A stretch of 64,000 nt of DNA from Trinickia diaoshuihuensis. GTDB lineage: Bacteria; Pseudomonadota; Gammaproteobacteria; Burkholderiales; Burkholderiaceae. Where the stretch lies: the NCBI RefSeq assembly GCF_003390925.1, contig NZ_QUBS01000024.1, forward strand, positions 62,001-126,000, read 5' to 3'. Below are positions 28,548-37,918 of this stretch, in pieces. Under the pieces are notes generated by a model. It worked only from the letters and a program-made list of their open reading frames with translations. It searched no databases and was not told the origin of the DNA. Within the stretch, counting starts at the first letter, position 1. Each line of letters starts with the position of its first letter. Both the position numbers and the translations under genes were made by a program.

Positions 28548-29897
28548 ATGCAAAATCCCAAAGCTGACCTAAGCGCCGCGCCGTTCGCGGGCACCGCCGC
28601 AGCCGCCCCGCGTTTGGGCGGCGAAGTCTTGAACGTGAAGGGCGTGTGCCGCGGTTTTTCCAAGGCTCAGGGCGAATTGCTCGTGCTCGACGATGTCAAT
28701 CTTTCGCTTCGCGAAGGCGAGATCGTCGGGTTGCTCGGGCGTTCGGGGTCGGGCAAGTCGACGCTCCTGCGTATCATCGCCGGTTTGATCGAGCCCACCG
28801 CCGGTGAAGTCAGCTACCTGGGCGCGCCGCTGTCGGGCCCGGCGGAAGGCGTCGCGATGGTCTTCCAAACCTTCGCGTTGTTTCCGTGGCTCACGGTGCT
28901 GCAAAACGTCGAGGCGGGCCTGGAGGCGCTCGGCGTCGGTGCCCGCGAGCGGCGCGAGCGGGCGCTGGCCGCGATCGACTTAATCGGCTTGGACGGTTTC
29001 GAAAACGCATATCCGCGCGAACTCTCGGGCGGCATGCGCCAGCGCGTGGGTTTCGCGCGCGCGCTCGTCGTCGATCCGACGCTGCTCTTGATGGACGAGC
29101 CGTTCTCCGCGCTCGACGTGCTCACGGCGGAGACGCTGCGCACGGACTTGCTCGATCTGTGGACGCAGCGGCGCATGCCGATCAAGTCGGTGCTGATCGT
29201 GACGCACAACATCGAGGAAGCGGTGTTCATGTGCGACCGGATCTTGGTGCTGTCGTCGAATCCCGGGCGGGTGCTCGCCGAAATCAAAGTGCCGTTCGCG
29301 CATCCGCGCAACCGGCTCGATCCCGCGTTCAGACGGCTCGTCGACGAAATCTACGCGAAGATGACGGCACGCCGCACCGACGAGGCCACGAAGAAGGGGC
29401 TCGAACTCGGTAGCTGGCTGCCCAGCGTGTCGACGAACTTGATGGCCGGTTTGATCGAAACGCTGGCCGCGCCGCCCTACCACGGCCGCGCGGACATGCC
29501 CGAAATCGCCCGCTCGCTGCACTTGGAGGTGGACGATCTCTTCCCGATCGCCGAAGTGCTCCAGCACCTGGGCTTCGCCGATGTGCGCGAAGGCGACATC
29601 TTCCTCACGCCGCCCGCGCGCGTGTTCGCGGAGTTCGGCACGCAAGAGCGCAAGATGATGTTCGCCGAGCACCTGTTGCGGCATGTACCGCTTGCCGCGC
29701 GGATCAAAAAGGTCCTCAACGAGCGGCCCGGTCATCGGGCGCCGCGCGTGCGGTTCGAACAAGAGCTCGAGGATTTTCTGTCGGACGGCGCCGCCGAAGA
29801 GACGCTCGATGCCGTCATCAACTGGGGTCGTTACGGCGAGATTTTCTCGTACAACGACCAGACTGAAATTTTCAGCCTCGAGGACGTCGAGTCCTAA
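28548..29897 (+). CDS. ABC transporter ATPase with C-terminal AAA-associated domain
   Basis: A 449-residue ATPase partnering the fused permease. The ABC domain has Walker A GRSGSGKST, signature LSGGMRQR, Walker B LLLMDEPFSALD and the switch His in VTHN. After about residue 290 it carries an extra 150-residue domain (IETLAAPPYHGRADMPEIA and following) of the AAA-associated C-terminal type, possibly a regulatory module. This pairing with a double permease recurs in proteobacteria. A 16-bp perfect hairpin follows the stop. Confidence 0.87.
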   Translation: MQNPKADLSAAPFAGTAAAAPRLGGEVLNVKGVCRGFSKAQGELLVLDDVNLSLREGEIVGLLGRSGSGKSTLLRIIAGLIEPTAGEVSYLGAPLSGPAEGVAMVFQTFALFPWLTVLQNVEAGLEALGVGARERRERALAAIDLIGLDGFENAYPRELSGGMRQRVGFARALVVDPTLLLMDEPFSALDVLTAETLRTDLLDLWTQRRMPIKSVLIVTHNIEEAVFMCDRILVLSSNPGRVLAEIKVPFAHPRNRLDPAFRRLVDEIYAKMTARRTDEATKKGLELGSWLPSVSTNLMAGLIETLAAPPYHGRADMPEIARSLHLEVDDLFPIAEVLQHLGFADVREGDIFLTPPARVFAEFGTQERKMMFAEHLLRHVPLAARIKKVLNERPGHRAPRVRFEQELEDFLSDGAAEETLDAVINWGRYGEIFSYNDQTEIFSLEDVES

Positions 29898-29907
29898 GCA
29901 TCGCCCT

Positions 29908-29959
29908 GAACGCGCCGCACGCGTCCTCCTGTGTCTGGGCGCGTGCGGCGCGTTCGTTT

Positions 29960-29960
<1 letters not shown>
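29908..29960 (+). terminator. Rho-independent terminator after the ABC ATPase
   Basis: A perfect 16-bp stem (29908-29923 with 29940-29955), 16-base loop and GTTTT tail. It sits between the stops of the convergent ATPase and sigma-54 activator genes and could serve both strands. Confidence 0.85.
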
Positions 29961-31021
<1,061 letters not shown>

Positions 31022-31161
31022 GTGATTGAAATCCAAAGGGCGTCATCGCCTTCCAAAAAAATGGTTTGACCTTCCTTCGGCGGCAATGCGCGTGGCTAGT
31101 TCCAAACAAGTATTTAACCATGCAACGCGGCTCCGGCGCACGCCTATCGTCCGCGCGGATC

Positions 31162-31177
31162 AGGCACGAAAACTGCG
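31162..31177 (+). promoter_or_regulatory. Sigma-54 (-24/-12) promoter, AGGCACG-N4-CTGC
   Basis: GG at 31163-31164 and GC at 31175-31176 are separated by exactly 10 bases, with the -24 box GGCACG complete and the -12 box CTGC one change from TTGC. It points to the small gene at 31304 with a leader of about 115 bases. Confidence 0.65.
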
Positions 31178-31303
31178 ATTGGCGGAATTCGACGGTAAGC
31201 GGAACTTGGCGCGCCTTAAGCGATCGGAATATGATCCGGGCGGTGCGCAAAGCCGCCTTACCTCGCATTCGCCATTGCAACGAGTAATGCTAGGGGGATT
31301 CTC

Positions 31304-31588
31304 ATGGCTCGTCCTAAAATCGGCATTTTTGGTGCACTCGTCGCCGTCGGCGGCGTGTTAGCGTTGCGTTGGGCGCAAAAACATCGTGCCGCGCAAGCGC
31401 GGCTCGCAGGCGAGCTGACCCGGTGGGAGGGCGAAGGCGGCGCTGTCGCCGCGGGCCCGAGCCCCACGCCGGCCATGTCCGATAGCGGCCCAGGCCGCGA
31501 CGTGATGCCCAACGGTGCCGGTCACGGCGCCTTTGGGCGCGTCGGCGGTACGCGCGACGCGTGGATCTTTCCGCACGGGCATAGCTGA
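31304..31588 (+). CDS. Small membrane-anchored protein downstream of a sigma-54 promoter
   Basis: A 94-residue protein with one N-terminal hydrophobic segment (IGIFGALVAVGGVLALRWA) followed by a basic stretch and a Gly/Pro/Ala-rich, probably disordered tail ending in WIFPHGHS. The start has a good ribosome site (GGGGG, six bases upstream). No family recognised. It lies between the two sigma-54 activator genes and has a good -24/-12 site upstream, which supports that it is a real, regulated gene rather than a chance frame. Confidence 0.6.
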   Translation: MARPKIGIFGALVAVGGVLALRWAQKHRAAQARLAGELTRWEGEGGAVAAGPSPTPAMSDSGPGRDVMPNGAGHGAFGRVGGTRDAWIFPHGHS

Positions 31589-31767
31589 CACCGGTCAGTA
31601 GCGCTGGGCTGCCGAAGGCGCCGCCGGTCCGGCGGTGCCGATTTCGTATTGGTGTGCCGAATCGCTCGCCTCGCTCGCTGCGTCTAGGCACAATGTCGCA
31701 CCGAGCCCGGGAGCGGTTCGCGCTTTTTTGTTTCCAACCGTTATTCACCACAGACCAGCGAAAACAG

Positions 31768-33174
31768 ATGCCACATGTGCTGATAGTCGACGACGACCCC
31801 GAAACCCGCGAAGCGCTCGTATCGATCATCGCCGCCGACGGCTTGACGACTGCAACGGCCGGCGATCTACGCGAGGCTCGCATTCAGCTCGTACGTCAAA
31901 CGCCCGATGTCGTGTTCACCGATCTGCAATTGCCGGACGGCAGCGGCGTCGATTTGTTCGAGGACCTCGATCCGCGCTCGGGCGTTGAAATCATCGTCAT
32001 TACGGGCCATGCCACGGTCGAATCGGCCGTGACGGCGCTGAAGATGGGGGCGTCGGATTACCTCGTCAAACCGATCAACATGCAGCGGGTCAAGGCTGTG
32101 CTCGATCGCCTGCCTCGGGCGGGCGATCTGAAAGCGCAGATCGGCACGCTGCGCGGCGAGTTGCGGCGGATGGGCCGGTTCGGCTTGATGCTCGGCAACT
32201 CGCCGGCCATGCAATCGGTCTACGACCAGATCGGCCGCGTCGCGCCGACGGCCGCCTCTGTCCTGCTCGTCGGCGAATCGGGCACCGGCAAGGAAGTGGC
32301 CGCTCAAACGATTCACGAACTCAGCTTGCGGCGCAAGCACGCATTTCTTGCCGTGAACTGCGGCGCGATTTCGCCGAACTTGATCGAGTCCGAGATGTTC
32401 GGTCACGAACGCGGCTCGTTCACGGGTGCCGATCGGCAACATAAGGGGTATTTCGAGCGTGCGAGCGGCGGCACGATTTTCCTCGACGAAATCACCGAGA
32501 TGCCGGCCGAGTTGCAGGTGAAGTTTCTGCGCGTGCTCGAAACCGGGATGTTCATGCGCGTGGGTACGACCAAGGAGATCGAGACCGACGTGCGGGTCAT
32601 CGCGGCCACGAACCGCGATCCCGAAGAGGCCGTGCTCGAAGGCAAGCTGCGCCTCGATCTCTATCATCGGCTCAACGTCTTCCCGATCAGCTTGCCGCCG
32701 TTGCGCGAGCGCGGCAACGACGTCTGGCTGCTCGCGCAGGCGTTCCTCGACGAACTCAACGAGCGCCACGGCTCGCGCAAGCAATTCCCCCCGGCCGTGC
32801 GGGACATGATGCTTTCGTACCCTTGGCCCGGCAACGTCCGTGAATTGAAGAACTATGTGCAGCGCGCGTTCATCATGGCGGCGCCCGACGCCGACAGTAC
32901 CGCCGCGGTGCCGCTGCAGATCTCGCTGTCGAAGCCTTCCACCGGGACGGCCGTGACGATTCCGTTCGGCACCTCGCTCGCGACGGCCGATCGTCAACTG
33001 ATTCTCGCCACGCTCGAACAATGCGGCGGCGTAAAGACGCGTGCGGCGGAGATTCTCGGCATCAGCCTTAAAACGCTCTACAACCGGCTGGTTGAATACG
33101 GCGAGGATGCGAAATCGGCGGCAAGCGAAAGCGACGCGGCCGGCGAGCCCGGCGAGGCGACGACGGGGGGCTGA
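31768..33174 (+). CDS. NtrC-like sigma-54 response regulator
   Basis: A 468-residue regulator with all three parts of the NtrC class. The receiver starts HVLIVDDDPETREAL, with phospho-acceptor in VVFTDLQLPDGSG and Lys in DYLVKPI. The AAA+ domain has Walker A GESGTGKE, GSFTGA loop and GGTIFLDEITE. The C-terminal Fis helix-turn-helix is RAAEILGISLKTLYNRL. A short Ala/Glu-rich tail follows. No histidine kinase gene is adjacent, so it is an orphan regulator here. The ATG at 31768 gives the standard receiver start; the frame extends upstream without similarity. Confidence 0.92.
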   Translation: MPHVLIVDDDPETREALVSIIAADGLTTATAGDLREARIQLVRQTPDVVFTDLQLPDGSGVDLFEDLDPRSGVEIIVITGHATVESAVTALKMGASDYLVKPINMQRVKAVLDRLPRAGDLKAQIGTLRGELRRMGRFGLMLGNSPAMQSVYDQIGRVAPTAASVLLVGESGTGKEVAAQTIHELSLRRKHAFLAVNCGAISPNLIESEMFGHERGSFTGADRQHKGYFERASGGTIFLDEITEMPAELQVKFLRVLETGMFMRVGTTKEIETDVRVIAATNRDPEEAVLEGKLRLDLYHRLNVFPISLPPLRERGNDVWLLAQAFLDELNERHGSRKQFPPAVRDMMLSYPWPGNVRELKNYVQRAFIMAAPDADSTAAVPLQISLSKPSTGTAVTIPFGTSLATADRQLILATLEQCGGVKTRAAEILGISLKTLYNRLVEYGEDAKSAASESDAAGEPGEATTGG

Positions 33175-33200
33175 AACACCCGGGCCGTTGCTTCATCACG

Positions 33201-33230
33201 AACCTCACGCCCGGATTCGGGCGTGAGGTT
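33201..33230 (+). terminator. Strong hairpin after the NtrC-like gene
   Basis: A perfect 13-bp stem (33201-33213 with 33218-33230) with a 4-base loop lies 27 bp after the stop. There is no T-tract, so it may stabilise the 3' end or act with Rho rather than as an intrinsic terminator. Confidence 0.65.
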
Positions 33231-33238
33231 CGCTCGCG

Positions 33239-33254
33239 TGGCAAGAAACTTGCT
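33239..33254 (+). promoter_or_regulatory. Sigma-54 (-24/-12) promoter, TGGCA-N6-TTGCT
   Basis: TGGCAAGAAACTTGCT has GG (33240-33241) and GC (33252-33253) exactly 10 bases apart, with both boxes near consensus. It lies just after the hairpin of the NtrC-like gene and about 50 bp before the proline-rich small gene. Confidence 0.75.
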
Positions 33255-33302
33255 CGCCAATCGTCCCAATTCCATTGGGTCGACCCGGCGAGGTGTGTTT
33301 CG

Positions 33303-33530
33303 ATGTCCGTAACGAGTAGCACATGTTTGGCCACTCCGGCTTGTTTCCGCCTGAGACGGCGGCCGCCGCATTCTTTGCATACTCCCGAGCCCGATCCGCC
33401 CGTGCCGCCGCCGCAGGAACCGCCTGGACCCGAACCTAGTCCCGTTCCCGAACGCGAGCCGCCGGAGCCGGGGCAGCCGCCGATCGGCGATCCGCCGCCG
33501 GTGCCGTCCGACGTGCCGCCGCTGCACTGA
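33303..33530 (+). CDS. Proline-rich small protein behind a sigma-54 promoter
   Basis: A 75-residue protein: a short N-terminal part with cysteines and basic residues, then about 50 residues made almost only of Pro, Glu, Asp and Gly (PEPDPPVPPP and similar). The composition suggests an extended disordered polypeptide. No family can be named. The near-consensus sigma-54 promoter 50 bp upstream is the main support; compositional bias alone would not justify it. A weak GAGGTG lies about 11 bases before the ATG. Confidence 0.45.
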   Translation: MSVTSSTCLATPACFRLRRRPPHSLHTPEPDPPVPPPQEPPGPEPSPVPEREPPEPGQPPIGDPPPVPSDVPPLH

Positions 33531-33667
33531 CGAGATGAGCGGCGCGCGGCGGTACCCGTTACAAATCTGACGCAATTGTTACCGCGCGTTCGTCCGCTCG
33601 GCGTCCTAGACTTGAAAACAGTTGCTTTGCCTGCGCGGGCATTCGCCTGCTCTTGGAGATCCGTTCC

Positions 33668-33886
33668 ATGAGACATCCTGCCTTGCGGCGCTCCGCGCGC
33701 CATGCGCTTAGACGCGAAGCGAAGAACGGGGGCGGTTTTCCCGCCCGTTCGCCGTCCTCCGACGACCCGTCCGCGCAAAATCGCCCCGCGCCCGGTACGC
33801 CCGCGGACGGCGAACACAACCAGGGCGGTGCTCGCGTCGAAGGATTGGACTATCAGCGCGACCTGGGCTCGGAGCAAGACGCCTAG
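33668..33886 (+). CDS. Small hydrophilic hypothetical protein
   Basis: A possible 72-residue protein, basic at the start (MRHPALRRSARHALRREAK) and acidic at the end (EGLDYQRDLGSEQDA), probably disordered, with a GGAG ribosome site ten bases before the ATG. It lies between the proline-rich gene and otsA, all on the same strand. No family recognised; it resembles short stress-type proteins in composition. Support is limited to the ribosome site and context. Confidence 0.35.
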   Translation: MRHPALRRSARHALRREAKNGGGFPARSPSSDDPSAQNRPAPGTPADGEHNQGGARVEGLDYQRDLGSEQDA

Positions 33887-34064
33887 GACGCTACCGCGGG
33901 AGCGGCGAGGAGCGGGCAGCACGCGTGTTCGCAGCGTCTTGCGTCATGCCGCGCGTTCCTTGCATTTCGTGCGCTTTACCAATGTGTGCTTGATCGTTCC
34001 GACAAGCGCGGGCGCAGTATCGGCTGTTCGTTCCGCTAGCGATGGCGGCATCGAGGTGAGATTG

Positions 34065-34080
34065 CGGCACGGCCCTTGCG
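34065..34080 (+). promoter_or_regulatory. Sigma-54 (-24/-12) promoter of otsA
   Basis: CGGCACGGCCCTTGCG contains GG (34066-34067) and GC (34078-34079) exactly 10 bases apart, with GGCACG and TTGC both matching consensus. It lies about 70 bp upstream of the otsA start, giving a leader of about 58 bases. Confidence 0.75.
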
Positions 34081-34148
34081 TATCTCATGCCTAGCGACGG
34101 CGAGATGGTTCGCCGCGCGAGAATGCCAACCGAAGAGGTGGAGCCGCA

Positions 34149-35570
34149 ATGAGCAGACTTATCGTGGTGTCAAACCGCGTCGCGCCGACGCAAGAGGGCC
34201 GCCCCGCAGCGGGAGGGCTCGCGATTGGCGTGCTAGACGCCCTGAAGGAAACGGGCGGCGTCTGGTTCGGGTGGAGTGGAGAGATCGTCGGCGAAGCACA
34301 AGCGCCGGCCATCGAGAAACAGGGCAAGGTCACTTACGCGACCGTTGGCCTCACGCGACGCGATTACGATCAGTACTACCGGGGGTTTTCGAACGCGACC
34401 CTGTGGCCGACGTTCCACTACCGCACCGACTTATCCCGTTACGACCGGCAGGAATACGCCGGTTATCTGCGGGTCAATGCGACGATGGCCAAGCAACTGA
34501 AGGCCATGCTCGAGCCCGACGATATCATCTGGGTTCACGACTATCACCTTCTGCCATTCGCGCGTGCATTGCGCGAATTGGGCGTGAACAACCCTATCGG
34601 CTTTTTCCTGCATATTCCGTTTCCAGTGCCGGAGATGCTGCGTACGGTCCCGCCTCATGAAGAACTCGTCAAGGCGATGTGCAGTTTCGACGTGCTCGGT
34701 TTCCAAACGCAGGCCGATCGTCAGTCGTTCGTCGACTACATCGAACGCGGAGGCTTCGGCACCGCCAGCGACGATGGGATGATCCACGCGTTCGGACGGG
34801 TGCTCAAGGTCGGCGCCTACCCCATCGGCATCTATCCCGACGCAATCGCCAAGGCGGCGCAGCAATTCGCCGATCGCAAGCAAGTCGGGACGCTGCGCGA
34901 CGCGATGCGCGGACGCAAGCTCATCATGAGCGTCGATCGTCTCGATTATTCGAAGGGGCTCGTCGAACGTTTCCAAGCGTTCGAGCGGCTCTTGCTCGCC
35001 GCGCCTCATTGGCACGGACGCGTATCGCTCGTGCAGATCGCGCCCCCGACGCGCTCTGACGTCCAGACCTATCAACGCATCCGGCAGACGCTGGAAGGCG
35101 AGGCGGGCCGCATCAACGGACGTTTCGCTCAACTCGATTGGACGCCGATCCAATACTTGAACCGCAAGTACGAGCGCAATCTGTTGATGGCGCTCTTCCG
35201 TCTCTCGCAAGTGGGCTACGTCACGCCGCTGCGTGATGGTATGAATCTCGTGGCCAAGGAATACGTCGCGTCCCAAGATCCCGAGGATCCGGGCGTACTC
35301 GTGCTCTCGCAGTTCGCCGGCGCGGCCGAACAGTTGCCCGGCGCGTTGATCGTGAATCCGTTCGATCTCACGCAGATGGCCGAGGCGCTCGAGCGCGCGC
35401 TTTCCATGCCGCTGGAAGACCGCAAGGCGCGCCACGCGGATATGATGGCGCAGCTTCGCTCGGGCGATCTATCGACCTGGCGCGACGCCTTCCTGGCCGA
35501 TCTGCGTCACGTCACCACGGCCGCGTCGGTCACCCGTAAAGCCGTCAAACTGGCCGATATCGCCGCTTAG
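34149..35570 (+). CDS. otsA: Trehalose-6-phosphate synthase
   Basis: A 473-residue GT20 glycosyltransferase that joins UDP-glucose and glucose-6-phosphate to make trehalose-6-phosphate, precursor of the osmoprotectant trehalose. Family marks are [13 protein letters not shown] at the start, the glycine loop [42 protein letters not shown] and the nucleotide-site segment [17 protein letters not shown]. Length is normal. No otsB phosphatase gene follows; a terminator ends the transcript after 46 bp. A near-consensus sigma-54 promoter upstream suggests control by the neighbouring activators. Confidence 0.96.
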   Translation: MSRLIVVSNRVAPTQEGRPAAGGLAIGVLDALKETGGVWFGWSGEIVGEAQAPAIEKQGKVTYATVGLTRRDYDQYYRGFSNATLWPTFHYRTDLSRYDRQEYAGYLRVNATMAKQLKAMLEPDDIIWVHDYHLLPFARALRELGVNNPIGFFLHIPFPVPEMLRTVPPHEELVKAMCSFDVLGFQTQADRQSFVDYIERGGFGTASDDGMIHAFGRVLKVGAYPIGIYPDAIAKAAQQFADRKQVGTLRDAMRGRKLIMSVDRLDYSKGLVERFQAFERLLLAAPHWHGRVSLVQIAPPTRSDVQTYQRIRQTLEGEAGRINGRFAQLDWTPIQYLNRKYERNLLMALFRLSQVGYVTPLRDGMNLVAKEYVASQDPEDPGVLVLSQFAGAAEQLPGALIVNPFDLTQMAEALERALSMPLEDRKARHADMMAQLRSGDLSTWRDAFLADLRHVTTAASVTRKAVKLADIAA

Positions 35571-35616
35571 GCCACCGGCACTGCGGCGGTATCGCCGCCA
35601 TACGTATCATACGAAT

Positions 35617-35648
35617 AGGGCCGACATCGCAGTCGGCCCTTTCCTTTT
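35617..35648 (+). terminator. Rho-independent terminator after otsA
   Basis: A perfect 9-bp stem (35617-35625 with 35632-35640), 6-base loop and the tail TTCCTTTT. Confidence 0.85.
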
Positions 35649-35678
35649 AGGACTGCAAATCAAACGGTTTGCAGTCCT
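35649..35678. repeat. Perfect 11-bp inverted repeat between otsA and rpoN
   Basis: AGGACTGCAAA (35649-35659) is repeated inverted at 35668-35678 around an 8-base loop, directly after the otsA terminator and 30 bp beyond the rpoN stop codon. It has no T-tract on either strand. It may be a 3' end structure for rpoN or a protein-binding site. Confidence 0.6.
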
Positions 35679-35708
35679 AATCGATGAATGGACGCCCGCG
35701 GGAGAGCG

Positions 35709-37202
35709 TCAGGCTTGGCGTCGCAATTGAGCCGGCGGCACCTTCAACAGGTTGCGATATTTGGCGACGGTGCGGCGGGCGACGATCATCCCTTCCTGCG
35801 ACAGCATTTTTGCGAGTGCGACGTCGGACAGGGGGTTGCGTACGTCTTCCTGATCGATCATTTCCTTGATCAACGCGCGCACCGCGGCGGCCGAGCAGCG
35901 GCCGCCCGTTTCGGTCGCGAGCTCGCGCGGGAAGAAGTGGCGGAACTCGAAGATGCCGCGCGGCGTGGCCATGTACTTGTTGCTCGATGCGCGCGATACG
36001 GTCGATTCGTGCAGCCCCAACTCTTCGGCAAGCTTGCTCAATACGAGCGGTTTTAGCGCGATCTCTCCGTAATCGAAGAAGGCTTTCTGATAGGAGACGA
36101 TGCATTGCGCAACGCGTTGAATGGTCGTGAAGCGCTGCTCCGCATTGCGAAGCAGCCAACGCGCTTCCTGCAATTGCTGCCCGAGCGGCGAACCCGCGCC
36201 GCCCGATTGCGCGAACAACTCCGCATAGACGCGATGGATGCGTGCCCGAGGCAACACGGCGGGATTGATCGTGGCGACCCAGCGGCCTTTGACCCGGCGC
36301 ACGATGACGTCGGGAATGACGTAATTGTCGTCGGAACGCGCGTAAAACTGACCTGGCTTGGGGTCGAGCCGCCGCACGAGCGCGCACGCCGTGCGCAGTT
36401 CCTCGGCGGAGCAGCCCAGTTGCTTTTGCAGCTCGGCATGCTCGCGCCGCGCGAGCCGCTCCAAATGATGTTCGACGATTTCGCGGGCGGCCGCGCGTCC
36501 GGGAGTATCGGACGACATCGCGTCCAATTGGAGACTCAAGCATTCGGATAACGAACGCGCGCCCACGCCGGGACGATCGAGCGTTTGCACGAGACGTAAC
36601 GCTACGCGCAACTCCTCTTCGGTGAGCGGCGGATCCGCTTCGAACGCGCCGGCGAGTTCCTCGAGCGACTCGCGCAGGTACCCATCGTCGTCGAGCGCCT
36701 CGATTACGATCTGCGCGGCCGCGCGATCGCGTTCGGTCAGCGGATAAAGGTGCAGCAGGTTATGCAAGTGTTCGTGCATCGTCGGCTGGGCGTGCGCCCA
36801 AGCGCCGGGATCGACGTCGTCGGAATCGCCGTTGTTGCGCGACGCTCCGCGCGTGCTCCAGTCTTGGCCGAATTCGCCGATCGGATCGTCGCCTGGCGCG
36901 GACACGGTGGCGTCGGGGCCAGCGAGCCCATCGTAGGGGTCGGCGGCCTCGACCGGCTGCGGCGCCTCGGCCGCGATGCCGGGCTGCAATTGCTCGCCAT
37001 CGGCCGTATGCGAGCCGTTGGTGGGGCTATCGGACTCTTCGGCGATCGGATCGTCGTATTCGAGGAACGGATTGTTATCGAGCGCTTGCCGCAATTCGTG
37101 CTGGAACTCCAACGACGATAGTTGCAGGAGGCGCACCGATTGTTGCAGGCGCGGCGTCAGTGCCACGTGTTGTTTGCTGCGTAGCTCGAGTGTCGGTGGC
37201 AT
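35709..37202 (-). CDS. rpoN: RNA polymerase sigma-54 factor (probable second RpoN)
   Basis: A 497-residue sigma-54. Region I is LTPRLQQSVRLLQLSSLEF, rich in Gln and Leu as required for activator response; region II is acidic; the core-binding and DNA-binding parts follow (GLHESTVSRASSNKYM); and the RpoN box near the end reads ARRTVAKYRNLL, with Asn where Glu is usual. The housekeeping rpoN of proteobacteria normally lies beside lptB and hpf; neither is here, so I infer a paralogue. A -24/-12 site precedes the gene. Its neighbours are two sigma-54 activators and otsA. Confidence 0.93.
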   Translation of the reverse strand: MPPTLELRSKQHVALTPRLQQSVRLLQLSSLEFQHELRQALDNNPFLEYDDPIAEESDSPTNGSHTADGEQLQPGIAAEAPQPVEAADPYDGLAGPDATVSAPGDDPIGEFGQDWSTRGASRNNGDSDDVDPGAWAHAQPTMHEHLHNLLHLYPLTERDRAAAQIVIEALDDDGYLRESLEELAGAFEADPPLTEEELRVALRLVQTLDRPGVGARSLSECLSLQLDAMSSDTPGRAAAREIVEHHLERLARREHAELQKQLGCSAEELRTACALVRRLDPKPGQFYARSDDNYVIPDVIVRRVKGRWVATINPAVLPRARIHRVYAELFAQSGGAGSPLGQQLQEARWLLRNAEQRFTTIQRVAQCIVSYQKAFFDYGEIALKPLVLSKLAEELGLHESTVSRASSNKYMATPRGIFEFRHFFPRELATETGGRCSAAAVRALIKEMIDQEDVRNPLSDVALAKMLSQEGMIVARRTVAKYRNLLKVPPAQLRRQA

Positions 37203-37288
37203 GTCGAAAGTCCTGTGGAATAGTCCTGGCTGTTAAAGCAACCGCCATACCAGTTGTTGCAACATGGGCTATGCAGACGATTGGACGC

Positions 37289-37304
37289 TGCAGGAACCGT
37301 GCCG
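37289..37304 (-). promoter_or_regulatory. Sigma-54 (-24/-12) promoter of rpoN
   Basis: On the minus strand the site reads CGGCACGGTTCCTGCA: GG and GC exactly 10 bases apart (GG complement 37302-37303, GC complement 37290-37291), -24 box GGCACG complete. It lies about 87 bp upstream of the rpoN start, so rpoN may be autoregulated. Confidence 0.65.
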
Positions 37305-37416
37305 CGAAGGGCGCAACGCGGCATGTTTTACAGAGTGCAGTGCAAAAGCGCGGCGCGCGACGCTTTGGATGCGCGAACGATCGAGCGGAAGGCGAGATGA
37401 TCGCACCCCGCAAAAA

Positions 37417-37433
37417 CCGGCACGCTGCTTGCA
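37417..37433 (+). promoter_or_regulatory. Sigma-54 (-24/-12) promoter of the BON-domain gene
   Basis: CCGGCACGCTGCTTGCA has GG (37419-37420) and GC (37431-37432) exactly 10 bases apart, and both GGCACG and TTGCA match consensus. It lies about 97 bp upstream of the GTG start of the BON-domain gene. Confidence 0.75.
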
Positions 37434-37529
37434 GAAAGGGGAATGCGCACAAAACGCAGGGCGGCAATTCATTGCCGATCGCGCATGCCGGCTTCGGCAA
37501 TTTCTTCCATCTTTGAGCAGGAGAAAACC

Positions 37530-37901
37530 GTGAAAGCGCTCCCTTTACTCAAAATCGCAACCGTTATTGCTTCTCTTTCGCTAGCCGCCGGAGTGACGGC
37601 TCAGACCATGGCTTCGTCCGGCGCCTCCACGACCGAGAGCGCCTCGGCGCCCTCGGGCAGCTCCGAGTCGCTCGGCCAACACATTAGCGACGGCACGATC
37701 ACGACCAAGGTGAAGGCGGCGCTGATGACCGCGAAGGACGTGAAATCCACGCACATTCACGTGAAGACGCGTCGCGGCATCGTTTGGCTCACGGGCAGCG
37801 TGCCGACCAGCGACGACAAGACGCGCGCCGAGCAGGTCGTCGCCGGCGTGGACGGCGTGCACGAAGTCAAAAACCGCTTGAAAGTGCATGCCACCGAGTG
37901 A
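37530..37901 (+). CDS. Exported BON-domain protein
   Basis: A 123-residue protein with a signal peptide (LLKIATVIASLSLAAGVTAQ), a Ser/Ala-rich linker and one BON domain (ISDGTITTKVKAALM through VDGVHEVKNRLKV). BON proteins such as OsmY bind membranes and are often induced by osmotic or envelope stress. It starts with GTG at 37530, seven bases after AGGAG. The gene is divergent from rpoN and has a near-consensus sigma-54 promoter. Pairing with otsA in the same block fits an osmotic-stress role, which is inference. Confidence 0.88.
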   Translation: MKALPLLKIATVIASLSLAAGVTAQTMASSGASTTESASAPSGSSESLGQHISDGTITTKVKAALMTAKDVKSTHIHVKTRRGIVWLTGSVPTSDDKTRAEQVVAGVDGVHEVKNRLKVHATE

Positions 37902-37918
37902 TGCGCGAGGCTCCCGCG

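Larger units (their letters stand above)
37203..37529. other. Divergent promoter region of rpoN and the BON-domain gene
   Basis: A 327-bp intergenic region that holds two candidate sigma-54 promoters, one per strand, listed separately. The space between them (37305-37417) could hold activator sites; I see no clear dyad there. Confidence 0.5.

Noticed and set aside
31206-31221. Second sigma-54-like site upstream of the 31304 gene
   Set aside because: GG-N10-GC spacing is right but the -12 box reads AAGC; the site at 31163 is far better.
33637-33652. Sigma-54-like site before the 33668 gene
   Set aside because: Spacing fits but neither box resembles GGCACG or TTGC; likely chance in GC-rich DNA.
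33702-34094. Plus-strand frame of 130 codons before otsA
   Set aside because: Arg-rich, no ribosome site, overlaps the better small frame at 33668 and the otsA sigma-54 promoter.
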